Made by a program: the position numbers and the translations under genes. A stretch of DNA of 64,000 bases from Afifella marina DSM 2698 (lineage in GTDB: Bacteria; Pseudomonadota; Alphaproteobacteria; Rhizobiales; Afifellaceae): assembly GCF_900102695.1 (NCBI RefSeq), contig NZ_FMVW01000004.1, forward strand, positions 1 to 64,000, given 5' to 3'. Under the pieces are notes generated by a model that searched no databases, was not told the DNA's origin, and was given only the letters and a program-made list of their open reading frames with translations. Position 1 is the stretch's first letter, and every line of letters begins with the position of its first letter. Positions 1 to 9,411 of this stretch are shown piece by piece.

Positions 1-305
1 AATACCGCATCGGTCAGCTTCAGCCGCAGGAACCAGCGATAGGCGACATTCACCTCGATCTCGCGCACCAACTGGCGCTCAGAGCGGATGCCGAAGAGAT
101 AGCCCAGGAACAGCGCCTTGAACATCAAGGTCGGATCGAGCGCCGGGCGGCCATTATCCGGACAGTAGAGCCCCGCAACCCGGTCATGGATGAACGAGAA
201 GTCGATCACCGCGTCGATCTTGCGAAGCAGGTGATCCTTGGGAACCAATTGATCGAGTGTCACCATCTCGATCGCAGTCTGCTCAGGGGCCGGGCTCTTC
301 AACAT
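1..305 (-). CDS. IS1182-like transposase, N-terminal part (cut by window edge)
   Basis: The reverse strand reads an open frame from an ATG at 305 to the window edge, about 101 residues. It has the N-terminal pattern of IS1182/IS5-type transposases: a start like MLKSPAPEQ, then DQLVPKDHLLRKID, YCPDNGRPALDP, and LFGIRSERQLVREIEVNVAY. This region precedes the DDE catalytic core, which would lie outside the window, so activity cannot be judged. Only about 10 bases separate the start codon from the marC terminator, so little or no upstream IS sequence is left on this side. The family call is from memory of conserved motifs; IS5-group relatives are possible. Confidence 0.8.
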   Translation of the reverse strand, partial: MLKSPAPEQTAIEMVTLDQLVPKDHLLRKIDAVIDFSFIHDRVAGLYCPDNGRPALDPTLMFKALFLGYLFGIRSERQLVREIEVNVAYRWFLRLKLTDAV

Positions 306-314
306 GGCCCACTG

Positions 315-346
315 AATCAAAAAGCCCCGGCTCACGCCAGGGCTTT
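315..346 (-). terminator. Intrinsic terminator downstream of marC
   Basis: An 11-position stem (AAAGCCC-x-GGC against its complement, one mismatch) with a four-base loop is followed on the reverse strand by a T-rich tail (TTGATT). It lies about 47 bases after the marC stop and would end its reverse-strand transcript. Confidence 0.6.
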
Positions 347-358
347 GTCAGCAGTCTG

Positions 359-387
359 AGGCCGGCGTCACGCCGGCCTTTTCTTTT
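359..387 (+). terminator. Second hairpin with forward T-run
   Basis: GGCCGGCG, loop TCA, CGCCGGCC form a perfect 8-bp stem, followed on the forward strand by TTTTCTTTT. It faces opposite to the marC terminator and would stop forward read-through from the transposon side into the marC antisense strand. Confidence 0.6.
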
Positions 388-392
388 AGGGC

Positions 393-1028
393 TCAAAGAG
401 CGCTCTGGTGCGCATCCAGGAATGCGAGAACACCATCGGCCACATATTGCACGGCGAGCGCCGCCAGAATGACGCCGAGAAGCCTCGTGATCACGATGCG
501 CCCGGTCTCGCCGATCAGTTTCTCGATGCGTTCTGCGAGCGCGAGGACGAAGAAGGTGAGCCCCAGAATGGCGAAGATCACCAGGATGAGCTCGGCCATG
601 CCCACAAATCCCGGATTCTTGCTGGCGACGAGGATCGTCGCGGAGATGGCGCCGGGGCCGGCTATAAGCGGAATCGCCAGGGGGAAGACGGCGATGTGGC
701 CGATATCTTCCGAGGTGAGGACGCGCGTCGCGCTGCGCTCGTGGCGTTCCTGGCGTTTTTCGAAGATCATCTCGAAGGCGATGACGAAGAGAAGAATGCC
801 GCCTGCGATGCGGAAGGCTGGCAGCGTGATGCCGAAGACCGTAAGGATTGCCGATCCGGCGAGCGCAAAGATCACCAGAATCGGAAGTGCGATCAACGTT
901 GCCCGCAGCGCCACCTGCTGACGCTGGTCACGGTTCATGCCCGCCGTCAGCGCCAGGAAGAGTGGCGCCAATCCGGCGGGATCGATGGTGACGAAGAGCG
1001 TGACGAAAGCGGTAACAAGCTGTTCCAT
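393..1028 (-). CDS. MarC family integral membrane protein
   Basis: This 211-residue protein is almost entirely hydrophobic, with about six membrane segments. It has the MarC (UPF0056) hallmarks: an early FVTIDPAGLAPLFLALT segment and a mid-protein FPLAIPLIAGPGAISATI segment. The family sits in the inner membrane and its transport role is not settled; the old link with multiple antibiotic resistance has been withdrawn. The ATG at 1028 is preferred over one 141 bases upstream because AGGAG lies just before it and the family begins at the first membrane helix. The gene diverges from gyrA across about 265 bases, part of it AT-rich. Confidence 0.85.
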   Translation of the reverse strand: MEQLVTAFVTLFVTIDPAGLAPLFLALTAGMNRDQRQQVALRATLIALPILVIFALAGSAILTVFGITLPAFRIAGGILLFVIAFEMIFEKRQERHERSATRVLTSEDIGHIAVFPLAIPLIAGPGAISATILVASKNPGFVGMAELILVIFAILGLTFFVLALAERIEKLIGETGRIVITRLLGVILAALAVQYVADGVLAFLDAHQSAL

Positions 1029-1293
1029 GCGCGAGCTCCTATCACTCCCGCGGTAAGGGAGAAATGCCCGCGGCGGAGATCCCCCGAAAAGCCGCGGCTG
1101 CGTGCCTGTCGCTGCCGTTTCAGGCGGCTTTTGCGGGCGGAATCGCGGCTTCGCGGAGACTTGGCGCAACGAAACTGTCAGACACCTTTATAAGCCTTTG
1201 ATTTGATTAATGTATTATGCTTGCCCTCGACTTGGCTTATCGGTCGATTCCGGCTAGAAAGAGGGCCACACATCACAGCACTCGATTCTTTCC

Positions 1294-4107
1294 TTGACTG
1301 ACGCCAAGACTCCTTCCGACGGACGCCGCGGCGGCGACATCCGTTCCATCTCCATCACAGATGAGATGCGCACCTCGTATCTCGATTACGCGATGAGCGT
1401 GATCGTCAGCCGTGCGCTGCCTGACGTTCGCGACGGCCTGAAGCCCGTTCACCGCCGCATTCTCCATTCGATGAACGAAATGGGGATCGCCTCGAACCGG
1501 GCGTACCGCAAATGCGCGGGCGTCGTCGGTGAGGTGATGGGTAACTATCACCCGCATGGCGACCAGGCGATTTACGATGCGCTCGTGCGCATGGCGCAGG
1601 ACTTTTCGATGCGCCTGCCGCTTGTCGACGGACAGGGCAATTTCGGTTCGCTCGATGGCGACCCTGCCGCGGCGATGCGGTACACGGAATGTCGTCTGGC
1701 GAAGCCTGCGGAATCGATGCTGCAGGACATCGACAAGAACACGGTCGATTTCCAGGAGAACTATGATGGGCGCAAGCAGGAGCCTGTCGTTCTGCCTGCG
1801 CGCTTCCCGAACATCCTCGTCAATGGCGCAGGCGGCATCGCCGTCGGCATGGCGACGAACATTCCCCCGCACAATCTCGGCGAAGTGATCGACGGCTGCG
1901 TCGCTCTCATCGACGATCCCACGGTTTCCGATCTCGATCTCCTGGATCTCATCCCCGGTCCGGACTTTCCGACGGGCGGTGTCATCCTTGGGCGGGCGGG
2001 TATTCGCTCTGCCTACGAAACCGGCCGCGGCTCGATCGTCATGCGGGGCAAGGTGGCGATCGAAACGGGTGCTCGCGATCGGGAGGTGATCATCATCTCC
2101 GAGGTGCCTTATCAGGTGAATAAGGCGGCGATGATCGAGAAGATCGCCGAACTCGTGCGAGAGAAGCGGCTTGAGGGCATCTCGGATATTCGTGACGAAT
2201 CCGATCGGCAGGGTGTGCGCGTCGTCATCGAAGTGAAGCGCGACGCCGTCGCTGATGTCGTCCTCAACCAGCTTTATCGCTTCACGCCTCTTCAGACGAC
2301 GTTCGGCGCGAATTTCGTGGCGCTCAACGGCGGACGTCCTGAGCAGCTCGGCCTGCGAGACATCCTGACGAGCTTCATCTCCTTCCGCGAGGAAGTGGTC
2401 GGTCGTCGTACGAAATTCCTGCTCGGCAAGGCCCGTGACCGCGCGCATGTTCTCGTCGGTCTGGCCATCGCGGTCGCCAATATCGATGAGGTGATTGCGC
2501 TGATCCGGGCCGCGCCCGATCCTCAGACGGCGCGTGAGCAATTGATGGCAAAGGCTTGGCCTGCCAAGGATGTTGCGCCTCTCGTGCGGTTGATCGCCGA
2601 TCCACGGCACATGGTTCTGGAAGACGGTACCGTGCGCCTTTCGGAAGAGCAGGCGCGCGCCATCCTGGATCTGCGTCTGCAGCGCCTGACGGCTCTCGGT
2701 CGCGACGAGATCGCCGATGAGCTGAACAAGCTCGCGATTGAAATCAAAGAATATCTGGAGATCCTGGCTTCGCGGGCGCGGATCCTCGGCATCGTCAAAG
2801 ACGAGCTGACGGCGGTGAAGGAAGAATTCGCGACGCCCCGTCGGACGGTGATCGAAGAGGGCGGCGGCGACCTCGAGGACGAGGACCTGATCCAGCGCGA
2901 AGACATGGTCGTGACCGTGTCTCATGCCGGCTACATCAAGCGTGTGCCGCTTGCGACCTATCGAGCTCAGCGTCGCGGCGGCAAGGGACGGTCGGGCATG
3001 TCCTTCCGCGAGGAGGATTTCGTCAACCGCCTCTTCGTCGCCAACACCCATACGGCGGTGCTGTTCTTCTCCTCACGCGGCATCGTCTACAAGCTCAAGG
3101 TCTGGCGTCTGCCGCTGGCCGCACCGCAGGCGCGCGGCAAGGCACTCGTCAACATCCTGCCGTTGGAGGAAGGCGAGACGATCACGACGATCCTGCCGCT
3201 TCCCGACGACGACAAAGAGTTCGAGCGTCTCGATCTGATGTTCGCCACGACGGGCGGAACGGTGCGGCGAAATTCGCTCGCCGACTTCGTCAACATCAAT
3301 CGCAATGGCAAGATTGCGATGAAGCTCGAGGATGGCGATGCGATCGCCGGCGTCTGGACGTGCTCCGAAGACGACGATGTCATGCTGACCACCGCTTTCG
3401 GGCAATCGGTCCGCTTCCCGGTGACGGATGTGCGCGTTTTTGCCGGACGTTCGTCGGTCGGCGTGCGCGGGATCCGTCTCGGCAAGGGTGACCGCGTCAT
3501 CTCCATGTCGATCCTGCGCCATTTCGAGGCGACGCCGGAGGAGCGCAGCGCCTATCTGAAGATGCGGCGCGCTGTCGCCGGCGAGGCCGACAACGGCGAT
3601 GCCGGAGACGTCATCGAGGAGGGCGACGAGATCGAGGCAGAAGCCGGGGCATTGTCGTCGGAGCGCTATGCCGAGATGAGCGCTGCGGAAGAGTTCATCC
3701 TCACCGTTTCCGAACATGGCTACGGCAAGCAGACGTCGTCGCACGAGTACCGGATCTCCGGACGCGGCGGCAAAGGCATCATCGGTATGGTCGTGAACGA
3801 AAGGAACGGTCCGCTTGTGGCGTCCTTCCCGGTGGAGGAAGGCGACCAGATCATGCTCGTCACCGATCGCGGTCAGCTCATTCGTGTGCCTGTTGCCGGC
3901 ATTCGCATCACCGGGCGCGCGGCGCAGGGCGTTATTGTCTTTTCCACCGCGAAAGACGAAAAAGTCGTTTCCGTCGAGCGGATCACGGAGGCGAGCGCGC
4001 AGGACGAGCTCAACGGAAACGGAGAGGGTGGCGAAGAGACTGCCCCCGAATCCGATCCGCAGGACGGCGATAACGGCGGAGACGCGGGAGAACCGCCAAC
4101 GGAGTAA
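1294..4107 (+). CDS. gyrA: DNA gyrase subunit A
   Basis: This is the breakage-reunion subunit of the A2B2 type II topoisomerase that introduces negative supercoils. The 937 residues include the catalytic tyrosine (Y130 in AAMRYTE), the quinolone pocket segment [10 protein letters not shown] (residues 86-95), and a GyrA box QRRGGKG starting at Q559, which separates it from ParC. The C-terminal wrapping domain has an acidic insertion around residues 745-795, and the tail is acidic and Gly/Glu-rich. This makes it longer than the roughly 875 residues of the E. coli protein. The first usable start is a TTG at 1294 without a clear ribosome site; the next ATG would remove conserved residues. The residue matching E. 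coli Ser83 is Gln91. Confidence 0.97.
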   Translation: MTDAKTPSDGRRGGDIRSISITDEMRTSYLDYAMSVIVSRALPDVRDGLKPVHRRILHSMNEMGIASNRAYRKCAGVVGEVMGNYHPHGDQAIYDALVRMAQDFSMRLPLVDGQGNFGSLDGDPAAAMRYTECRLAKPAESMLQDIDKNTVDFQENYDGRKQEPVVLPARFPNILVNGAGGIAVGMATNIPPHNLGEVIDGCVALIDDPTVSDLDLLDLIPGPDFPTGGVILGRAGIRSAYETGRGSIVMRGKVAIETGARDREVIIISEVPYQVNKAAMIEKIAELVREKRLEGISDIRDESDRQGVRVVIEVKRDAVADVVLNQLYRFTPLQTTFGANFVALNGGRPEQLGLRDILTSFISFREEVVGRRTKFLLGKARDRAHVLVGLAIAVANIDEVIALIRAAPDPQTAREQLMAKAWPAKDVAPLVRLIADPRHMVLEDGTVRLSEEQARAILDLRLQRLTALGRDEIADELNKLAIEIKEYLEILASRARILGIVKDELTAVKEEFATPRRTVIEEGGGDLEDEDLIQREDMVVTVSHAGYIKRVPLATYRAQRRGGKGRSGMSFREEDFVNRLFVANTHTAVLFFSSRGIVYKLKVWRLPLAAPQARGKALVNILPLEEGETITTILPLPDDDKEFERLDLMFATTGGTVRRNSLADFVNINRNGKIAMKLEDGDAIAGVWTCSEDDDVMLTTAFGQSVRFPVTDVRVFAGRSSVGVRGIRLGKGDRVISMSILRHFEATPEERSAYLKMRRAVAGEADNGDAGDVIEEGDEIEAEAGALSSERYAEMSAAEEFILTVSEHGYGKQTSSHEYRISGRGGKGIIGMVVNERNGPLVASFPVEEGDQIMLVTDRGQLIRVPVAGIRITGRAAQGVIVFSTAKDEKVVSVERITEASAQDELNGNGEGGEETAPESDPQDGDNGGDAGEPPTE

Positions 4108-4122
4108 AGCTCGAGGGGGCCT

Positions 4123-4734
4123 ATGATCGATCTTGCAAGCTGGCTGACATACCTTGCGGCGTGCATCGCCGTGGTGATCGTTCCAGGGCCGACGGTGACG
4201 GTCATCATCGCCAATTCCATGCGCCACGGTGCACGGGCTGGTTTGATGAACGTCGCTGGCACCCAAGCCGGTATCGCGGTGATGGTGGCAATCCTCGCTT
4301 TCGGCTTTTCGGCGATCGTGGCGCTCCTGGGTGAGGCATTCTTCTGGCTGAAGCTTTTGGGCGCGGCCTACCTCATCTGGCTTGGGATCAAGCTCTGGCG
4401 CTCCGACGGCACTCTCGGAAATAGCGATGCCGCAAAGGCGACCCGCAACTGGTTCTGGCAGGGCTTTATCGTCATCTGGTCAAATCCGAAGGCTTTGTTC
4501 TTCTTCGGCGCTCTCATTCCGCAGTTCATCGATCCGACGGGCTCGGCAGTGATGCAGACGCTTCTGCTGGGTGGCACGTTCATGGTGGTGGCGACATTCC
4601 TCGACAGCATGTACGCGCTTGCCGCTGGGCGAACGGGACTGCTTCTGTCGAGGCGCAACGTGCGCCTTGTCGAGATCTTCGGCGGGACATGTCTCGTCGG
4701 GGGTGGCCTTTGGATGGCGCTGAGCCGCCGGTGA
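4123..4734 (+). CDS. LysE/RhtB family amino-acid exporter
   Basis: A 203-residue inner-membrane protein with five to six hydrophobic segments and the LysE-family signature near the N-terminus (VIVPGPTVTVIIANSMRHG). A second family motif, AAYLIWLGIKLWRS, follows around residues 78-91. Members export amino acids such as lysine, homoserine or threonine; the substrate here cannot be read from sequence. A GAGGGGG ribosome site precedes the ATG, and the gene follows gyrA by 15 bases in the same direction, so it may share its transcript. Confidence 0.88.
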   Translation: MIDLASWLTYLAACIAVVIVPGPTVTVIIANSMRHGARAGLMNVAGTQAGIAVMVAILAFGFSAIVALLGEAFFWLKLLGAAYLIWLGIKLWRSDGTLGNSDAAKATRNWFWQGFIVIWSNPKALFFFGALIPQFIDPTGSAVMQTLLLGGTFMVVATFLDSMYALAAGRTGLLLSRRNVRLVEIFGGTCLVGGGLWMALSRR

Positions 4735-4795
4735 CGCGTTTCGAACCGGTATCCTATTCATTGCGGTTCGCCGCAGGTGACGCTAAGCGGACCCA

Positions 4796-5296
4796 ATGAT
4801 TCGCACTGCACTCTACCCGGGCTCATTCGACCCGCTGACGAACGGGCATATCGATATCCTCCAGGCGGCCTTTGGGCTCGCCGATCGCGTTATCGTTGCC
4901 GTCGGGCGCCATCCGACGAAGTCCGGCCTCCTCGATATCGACAAGCGTATCGCGCTGATTGAGGAAGTCGCGGGTCCCCTGGCTGAAAGCAGCGAAGTCA
5001 CGCTCGAGGTTCTGAGCTTCGACAATCTCGTCGTCGACCTCGCCCAGGAGGTCGGCGCGACCATCCTGATCCGCGGTCTGCGCGATGGGACGGATCTCGA
5101 TTACGAGATGCAGATGGTCGGCATGAACCGCACCATGGCTCACTGGCTGCAGACGGTTTTCGTTCCGGCGAGCCCGCATCACCGTCACATCACGGCCACG
5201 CTCGTGCGTCAGATCGCAGCCATGGGCGGTGATATCGGGCCTTTCGTGCCTGCTTCAGCAGCCGACGCCGTACGTGTGGCGCTCGCCAGTCGCTGA
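4796..5296 (+). CDS. coaD: Phosphopantetheine adenylyltransferase
   Basis: CoaD transfers AMP from ATP to 4'-phosphopantetheine, the fourth step of coenzyme A synthesis, in the cytosol. The 166-residue length fits the family. The nucleotidyltransferase motif is visible as [12 protein letters not shown] near the N-terminus (the TxGH variant). The second nucleotide-binding motif appears as [10 protein letters not shown] near residue 132, and [15 protein letters not shown] lies in between. It stands between the exporter gene and the cyclophilin pair, all on the forward strand. Confidence 0.96.
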   Translation: MIRTALYPGSFDPLTNGHIDILQAAFGLADRVIVAVGRHPTKSGLLDIDKRIALIEEVAGPLAESSEVTLEVLSFDNLVVDLAQEVGATILIRGLRDGTDLDYEMQMVGMNRTMAHWLQTVFVPASPHHRHITATLVRQIAAMGGDIGPFVPASAADAVRVALASR

Positions 5297-5342
5297 ACGA
5301 TTGCGCCGCCCGCGGGTTCAGATCTCAAGGAAGGACATTTTC

Positions 5343-5891
5343 ATGCTGAAATGGCTGGCCACGGTCGCCTTTGCCGTCACCTGCACGCTTTCCCAGCCGG
5401 TGCTGGCGCAATCTGCGGACGCCGAAAACACGCTTTTGATGCAGCTGAAGGACGGCACCGTCAGCATTCACCTGCGCCCGGATCTTGCGCCGAACCATGC
5501 CGAGCGCCTGAAGACACTCACGCGCCAGGGCTTCTACGACGGCGTGCCGTTTCACCGCGTGATCGACGGCTTCATGGCGCAGACCGGCGATCCCACCGGC
5601 ACCGGCATGGGGGGATCGGATCTGCCGGACCTCAAGGCGGAGTTTTCCGATGAGCCTTTCGTGCGCGGCGTCGTGGGCATGGCGCGCTCCAGCAATCCTG
5701 ACAGCGCCAATTCGCAGTTCTTCATCATGTTCGCGCCGGCCCCGAGCCTTGATGGCAAGTACACCGTCGTGGGCGAAGTCACCGACGGCATGGACCTCGT
5801 CGACAATATCAAAAAGGGAAGCTCCAGCGCCAATGGCAAGGTGGACAACCCCGACAAGATCATCAGCATGAAGGTTGCCGCCGACCAATAG
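5343..5891 (+). CDS. Periplasmic peptidyl-prolyl cis-trans isomerase, cyclophilin type
   Basis: A 182-residue cyclophilin that speeds cis-trans isomerisation of prolyl bonds. Residues 1-22 form a signal peptide ending VLA before QSADAEN, so the enzyme is placed in the periplasm. Active-site segments are [15 protein letters not shown] and NSQFFIMFAPAPSLDGKYTV. The ATG at 5343 is chosen because AAGGA precedes it and the signal peptide begins there; an earlier in-frame start inside coaD has neither. It is followed within 37 bases by a close paralogue without a signal peptide, so the pair looks like a tandem duplication serving two compartments. Confidence 0.93.
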   Translation: MLKWLATVAFAVTCTLSQPVLAQSADAENTLLMQLKDGTVSIHLRPDLAPNHAERLKTLTRQGFYDGVPFHRVIDGFMAQTGDPTGTGMGGSDLPDLKAEFSDEPFVRGVVGMARSSNPDSANSQFFIMFAPAPSLDGKYTVVGEVTDGMDLVDNIKKGSSSANGKVDNPDKIISMKVAADQ

Positions 5892-5928
5892 GTACCTTAC
5901 CCGAGACCTCCAAATCAGGGAGATTCGA

Positions 5929-6393
5929 ATGGCCGCCCAGCCCGAAGACACACTCATCATGGAAACCAGCAAGGGGCAGGTGACGATCGCCATGCGCCCG
6001 GACCTCGCGCCCAACCATGTGGCGCGCATCAAGGAGCTCGTGCGCGACGGGTTCTATGACGGGGTCAAGTTCCACCGCGTTATCGACGGCTTCATGGCCC
6101 AGACGGGCTGCCCCCAGGGCAACGGCACGGGTGGATCCGGCAAGAAGCTCAAGGCGGAGTTCTCGTCGGAGAAGCACACGCGCGGCACCGTCTCTATGGC
6201 GCGCGCCATGGATCCCAATTCCGGCGACAGCCAGTTTTTCATCTGCTTTGCCGAGGCCCCGTGGCTCGACCGCCAGTACACGGTCTGGGGCGAGGTGGTG
6301 GACGGCATGGATGTCGTCGATCAGATCAACAAGGGCGAGCCGCCGCGGCAGCCTGACACCGTCCAATCGATCAAGGTCGCCGCGGACGCCTGA
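5929..6393 (+). CDS. ppiB: Cytosolic peptidyl-prolyl cis-trans isomerase, cyclophilin type
   Basis: A 154-residue cyclophilin without a signal peptide, so cytosolic. It shares long identical stretches with the preceding periplasmic paralogue ([26 protein letters not shown]). The glycine-rich turn differs ([15 protein letters not shown]), as usual for bacterial PpiB. AGGGAG lies before the ATG at 5929; an earlier start overlapping the upstream gene is less likely. It is probably co-transcribed with the upstream cyclophilin and with queA, 37 bases further on. Confidence 0.93.
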   Translation: MAAQPEDTLIMETSKGQVTIAMRPDLAPNHVARIKELVRDGFYDGVKFHRVIDGFMAQTGCPQGNGTGGSGKKLKAEFSSEKHTRGTVSMARAMDPNSGDSQFFICFAEAPWLDRQYTVWGEVVDGMDVVDQINKGEPPRQPDTVQSIKVAADA

Positions 6394-6430
6394 TGATTTG
6401 GCGGCGGCCTCTCGCCGCCGCCTCTTTCCC

Positions 6431-7531
6431 ATGCGTATCGATGCTTTCGATTTCGAGTTGCCGGAAGAGCGGATCGCGCTTCGTCCGGCGCGGCCGCGCG
6501 ATTCCGCGCGGCTCCTCGTCGTGCCCTCTGAAGGGGCTTTCCGCGATCTCCGGGTCTTTGATCTGCCTGCCCTTTTGGAGCCCGGCGATCTCCTCGTCTT
6601 GAACGACACCGCGGTCATTCCGGCGCGGCTTGCCGGACGTCGTCTGCCACGCACGCAAGACGGCCAAGCAATCCGCGTGGAAGCGACCCTTATCGAGCGG
6701 CTCGATCAATCCCATTGGATGGCGCTTGCCAAGCCCGGACGGAAGCTAAAGCCCGGGGATATCCTTCGTTTTGGCGGCGAAGGCGAGACCTGTCTTGCCG
6801 GAACGCTCGATGCGCGCGTTGTCGAGAAAGGCGAGGCCGGTGCCATCACGCTAGGCTTTTCCCTTTCCGGGCCGGTCCTCGACGAAGCCATCCACGGCCA
6901 GGGGTCTATGCCGCTTCCGCCTTATATCGCTTCGCGCCGACAGGCCGATGCGGCCGATCTGGAAGATTACCAGACGATCTATGCGGCGAAGGAGGGCGCG
7001 GTCGCTGCGCCGACGGCGGGGCTACATTTCACAGACGATCTCTTGGCTGCTCTTGCGGATAAGGGCGTCGAGCGCCGCCTGGTGACGCTGCATGTGGGGG
7101 CGGGCACGTTTCTGCCGGTGAAAAGCGAAGAGACGGACGACCACGTCATGCACGAAGAGTGGGGCGAGGTGAGCGAGGAGACGGCAGAGGCCGTCAACGA
7201 GACGCGCCGGCGGGGCGGGCGCGTTGTCGCCATCGGGACCACGGCTCTACGTATCCTGGAAAGCGCCGGCGACGAGAATGGTCTCCTGCGCCCATTTTCC
7301 GGCAAGACCGGGATTTTCATCACGCCCGGCTATCGCTTCCGCATCATCGACCGGCTTTTCACGAATTTTCATTTGCCGCGCTCGACGCTGTTCATGCTCG
7401 TGTCTGCGTTTTCGGGTCTCGACCGTATGAAGGCTTCTTATGCTCATGCGATCGAGGAACAATATCGCTTCTATTCCTACGGCGATGCCTCGCTCCTCGA
7501 ACCGGCGACGCCCTCCATCAGGCCCAAATGA
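6431..7531 (+). CDS. queA: S-adenosylmethionine:tRNA ribosyltransferase-isomerase
   Basis: QueA moves the ribosyl part of SAM onto 7-aminomethyl-7-deazaguanine in tRNA, making epoxyqueuosine in the wobble position of Asp, Asn, His and Tyr tRNAs. The 366-residue length is usual. Conserved segments include [33 protein letters not shown]-like [13 protein letters not shown], and [16 protein letters not shown]. The frame stays open upstream into ppiB, but [13 protein letters not shown] at 6431 is the family's normal start. The last codons overlap the tgt start as ATGA, so the two tRNA-modification enzymes are translationally coupled. Confidence 0.96.
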   Translation: MRIDAFDFELPEERIALRPARPRDSARLLVVPSEGAFRDLRVFDLPALLEPGDLLVLNDTAVIPARLAGRRLPRTQDGQAIRVEATLIERLDQSHWMALAKPGRKLKPGDILRFGGEGETCLAGTLDARVVEKGEAGAITLGFSLSGPVLDEAIHGQGSMPLPPYIASRRQADAADLEDYQTIYAAKEGAVAAPTAGLHFTDDLLAALADKGVERRLVTLHVGAGTFLPVKSEETDDHVMHEEWGEVSEETAEAVNETRRRGGRVVAIGTTALRILESAGDENGLLRPFSGKTGIFITPGYRFRIIDRLFTNFHLPRSTLFMLVSAFSGLDRMKASYAHAIEEQYRFYSYGDASLLEPATPSIRPK

Positions 7532-8646
7532 CCGAATTCTCGTTCACTCTTCAGGCTCGCGACGGGAATGCCCGTCGCGGCACGATCTCCATGCCGCGCG
7601 GGCTCATCCGCACGCCCGCCTTCATGCCGGTCGGGACGCAGGCCACCGTGAAGGCGATGTATCCCGAACAGGTGAGGGAGCTTGGCGCCGATATCGTCCT
7701 CGGCAACACCTATCACCTGATGCTGCGGCCGGGCGCGGAGCGCGTAGCACGATTGGGTGGGCTGCATTCCTTCATGCGGTGGCCGCATCCGATCCTGACG
7801 GATTCCGGCGGCTTTCAGGTCATGTCGCTCGCCCAGCTGACGAAGCTCGACGAGGACGGCGTCACGTTCAAATCGCATGTCGATGGATCGACACATCGTC
7901 TGACGCCCGAGCGCTCGGTGGAGATTCAGGGGCTCCTCGGCGCCGATATCACCATGCAGCTCGACGAATGCCTGAAATTGCCGGCGGACTATTCCGAGGT
8001 CGAGCGGGCGATGGAATTGTCGCTGCGCTGGGGCGAGCGCTCGAAGGCTGCGTTTGGCGGTGAACCCGGACGGGCGCTTTTTGGGATCGTGCAAGGTGGC
8101 GATCAACCAGACTTAAGGCTGCGCTCGGCGGAGGGGCTGCGTCGGATCGGTTTCCATGGCTATGCGGTCGGGGGCCTTGCCGTCGGCGAACCGCAGGCGA
8201 TCATGCTGGAAATTCTCCAGGAGACGGTTCCCGCACTGCCCGACGAGGCGCCTCGCTACCTGATGGGCGTCGGAACGCCTGAAGATATCTTGCTGTCGAT
8301 CGCACGTGGCATTGACATGTTCGATTGCGTGATGCCGACCCGCGCCGGACGCCACGGCCAAGCGTTTACGCGCTATGGGCGCCTCAATATGCGCAATGCC
8401 AAGCATACGGAGGATTTGCGGCCGCTCGACCCTTCGAGCGATTGCCCGGCTGCCCGCGATTATTCCCGCGCCTATCTGCATCATCTCTTCCGCACTCAGG
8501 AGACGCTCGGGGCGATGCTGCTGACGTGGTCGAACCTCGCTTATTATCAGACGCTGATGAAAGAAGCCCGGCAGGCGATCAGCGAAGGACGCTATACGGA
8601 TTACGTGGCGGAGGTGCGGGAAAATTGGGAGCGGGGAGAGCCGTAG
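7528..8646 (+). CDS. tgt: tRNA-guanine transglycosylase (queuosine synthesis)
   Basis: Tgt exchanges guanine-34 for preQ1 in target tRNAs, the step before QueA. The 372-residue barrel enzyme keeps [12 protein letters not shown] (with the conserved catalytic-site aspartate) and [13 protein letters not shown] (with the nucleophilic aspartate). The C-terminal zinc site is degenerate. Where the E. coli enzyme has Cys302, Cys304, Cys307 and His333, this one has Ser304, Cys306, Ala309 and Ser335, so three of four ligands are gone while the flanking YSRAYLHHL and NLAYYQ are intact. I recall similar loss in other Hyphomicrobiales. The start overlaps queA by four bases (ATGA), which fixes it. Confidence 0.96.
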   Translation: MTEFSFTLQARDGNARRGTISMPRGLIRTPAFMPVGTQATVKAMYPEQVRELGADIVLGNTYHLMLRPGAERVARLGGLHSFMRWPHPILTDSGGFQVMSLAQLTKLDEDGVTFKSHVDGSTHRLTPERSVEIQGLLGADITMQLDECLKLPADYSEVERAMELSLRWGERSKAAFGGEPGRALFGIVQGGDQPDLRLRSAEGLRRIGFHGYAVGGLAVGEPQAIMLEILQETVPALPDEAPRYLMGVGTPEDILLSIARGIDMFDCVMPTRAGRHGQAFTRYGRLNMRNAKHTEDLRPLDPSSDCPAARDYSRAYLHHLFRTQETLGAMLLTWSNLAYYQTLMKEARQAISEGRYTDYVAEVRENWERGEP

Positions 8647-8700
8647 CGGTTTTTCCCATCACGGCGAATACGCGGCAGAGAGTGTCGCTGTGCCGATATG

Positions 8701-8726
8701 AAAAAGCCCCGGCGATACCGGGGCTT
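8701..8726 (-). terminator. Bidirectional-looking terminator between tgt and the DUF4864 pair
   Basis: AAGCCCCGG, loop CGATA, CCGGGGCTT gives a perfect 9-bp stem. On the reverse strand it is followed directly by TTTTTCAT, a good tail for ending the DUF4864 transcript; it also lies 55 bases after tgt. Confidence 0.7.
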
Positions 8727-8740
8727 GAACGTTCTAGAAA

Positions 8741-8869
8741 TCAGCGGCTGATGGCGGCGGCGAGAGCGATTGCCGCTACAGCACCCAAAGAGCTCCACCA
8801 GAAGAACTGCGCGCTTCGGGCCTCCTTGTCGGCCTGAACGGCGATGGCTTTTGCACGTGCTTTCGGCAT
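8741..8869 (-). CDS. 42-residue putative membrane peptide coupled to the DUF4864 gene
   Basis: An ATG at 8869 shares its A with the stop codon of the upstream gene (TGATG), a classic coupling arrangement. The frame encodes 42 residues: a basic and polar start (MPKARAKAIAVQADKEARSA) followed by one hydrophobic helix (FFWWSSLGAVAAIALAAAI) and an SR end. A terminator follows within 20 bases. A single-span small membrane protein is the simplest reading. No function is known to me; the call rests on coupling, hydrophobicity and position. Confidence 0.6.
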   Translation of the reverse strand: MPKARAKAIAVQADKEARSAQFFWWSSLGAVAAIALAAAISR

Positions 8870-9411
8870 CAGATCAATTCTCCCGGAGCCGGCCTCAATT
8901 TGCAGTCAACAATTTTCCAGTCGCCTGCGTCATCCTGCAGGAGAGCAAAATCGGCGGACCATTGCAAGCCAATGCGGTCTCGCACATACGTCTTCACCAT
9001 GGTTGCCTCGCCATCTTGGGTCACGCTGTCCACCGTCAGCCGCTTCGCATAGACGAGAGGCGGATGGATCTTGGAAAAGAACGTGTAGGCAGCTTCCTCG
9101 GTTCCAAAACGGTCCTGCTCGTACTCCGTCGCAAAGCGCCAGACAGCCTGCGGCTGCTTATTCGAGAGGCCCCAGACAAAAGTCTCGACGGCGCCGCGCA
9201 CGGCATCTTCCTGGCCCTTCGTGAGAGCCCGAGATTCAGGGTGGTAAGCGGCGAGATCGAGGCGGTCGGATTTCGGAGCTGCCTGAGGAAGCGTTTTTGG
9301 AAGAGGTGCGTTCAACGAGTTCACCTGGACCGTGCCGATCAGCACCGTCGCCAGAACGCCTGTTGCAGCAACTGCCAGGTTTCGCCCCCAGCCTGCTTTC
9401 AGACTGAACAT
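8869..9411 (-). CDS. DUF4864 domain protein with N-terminal membrane anchor
   Basis: A 180-residue protein with one hydrophobic segment (about residues 13-32), which serves as signal or membrane anchor, and a globular extracytoplasmic part. The pattern of the latter (AVETFVWGLSN...AVWRFATEYEQDRFGTEEAAYTFF, then W-K-I-V-D-C near the end) resembles the DUF4864 family of uncharacterised proteins. The ATG at 9411 has GGAGAGG upstream; a TTG six codons earlier is possible but would place that site inside the gene. It is transcribed toward tgt and coupled to a 42-residue peptide. The biological role is unknown. Confidence 0.75.
   Translation of the reverse strand: MFSLKAGWGRNLAVAATGVLATVLIGTVQVNSLNAPLPKTLPQAAPKSDRLDLAAYHPESRALTKGQEDAVRGAVETFVWGLSNKQPQAVWRFATEYEQDRFGTEEAAYTFFSKIHPPLVYAKRLTVDSVTQDGEATMVKTYVRDRIGLQWSADFALLQDDAGDWKIVDCKLRPAPGELI

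Noticed and set aside
1273-3051. Open reverse-strand frame of 592 residues inside gyrA
   Set aside because: It mirrors the codon pattern of gyrA in a GC-rich genome, matches no family and has no ribosome site.
1294-4107. Possible ParC instead of GyrA
   Set aside because: The GyrA box QRRGGKG and the acidic tail identify gyrase subunit A.
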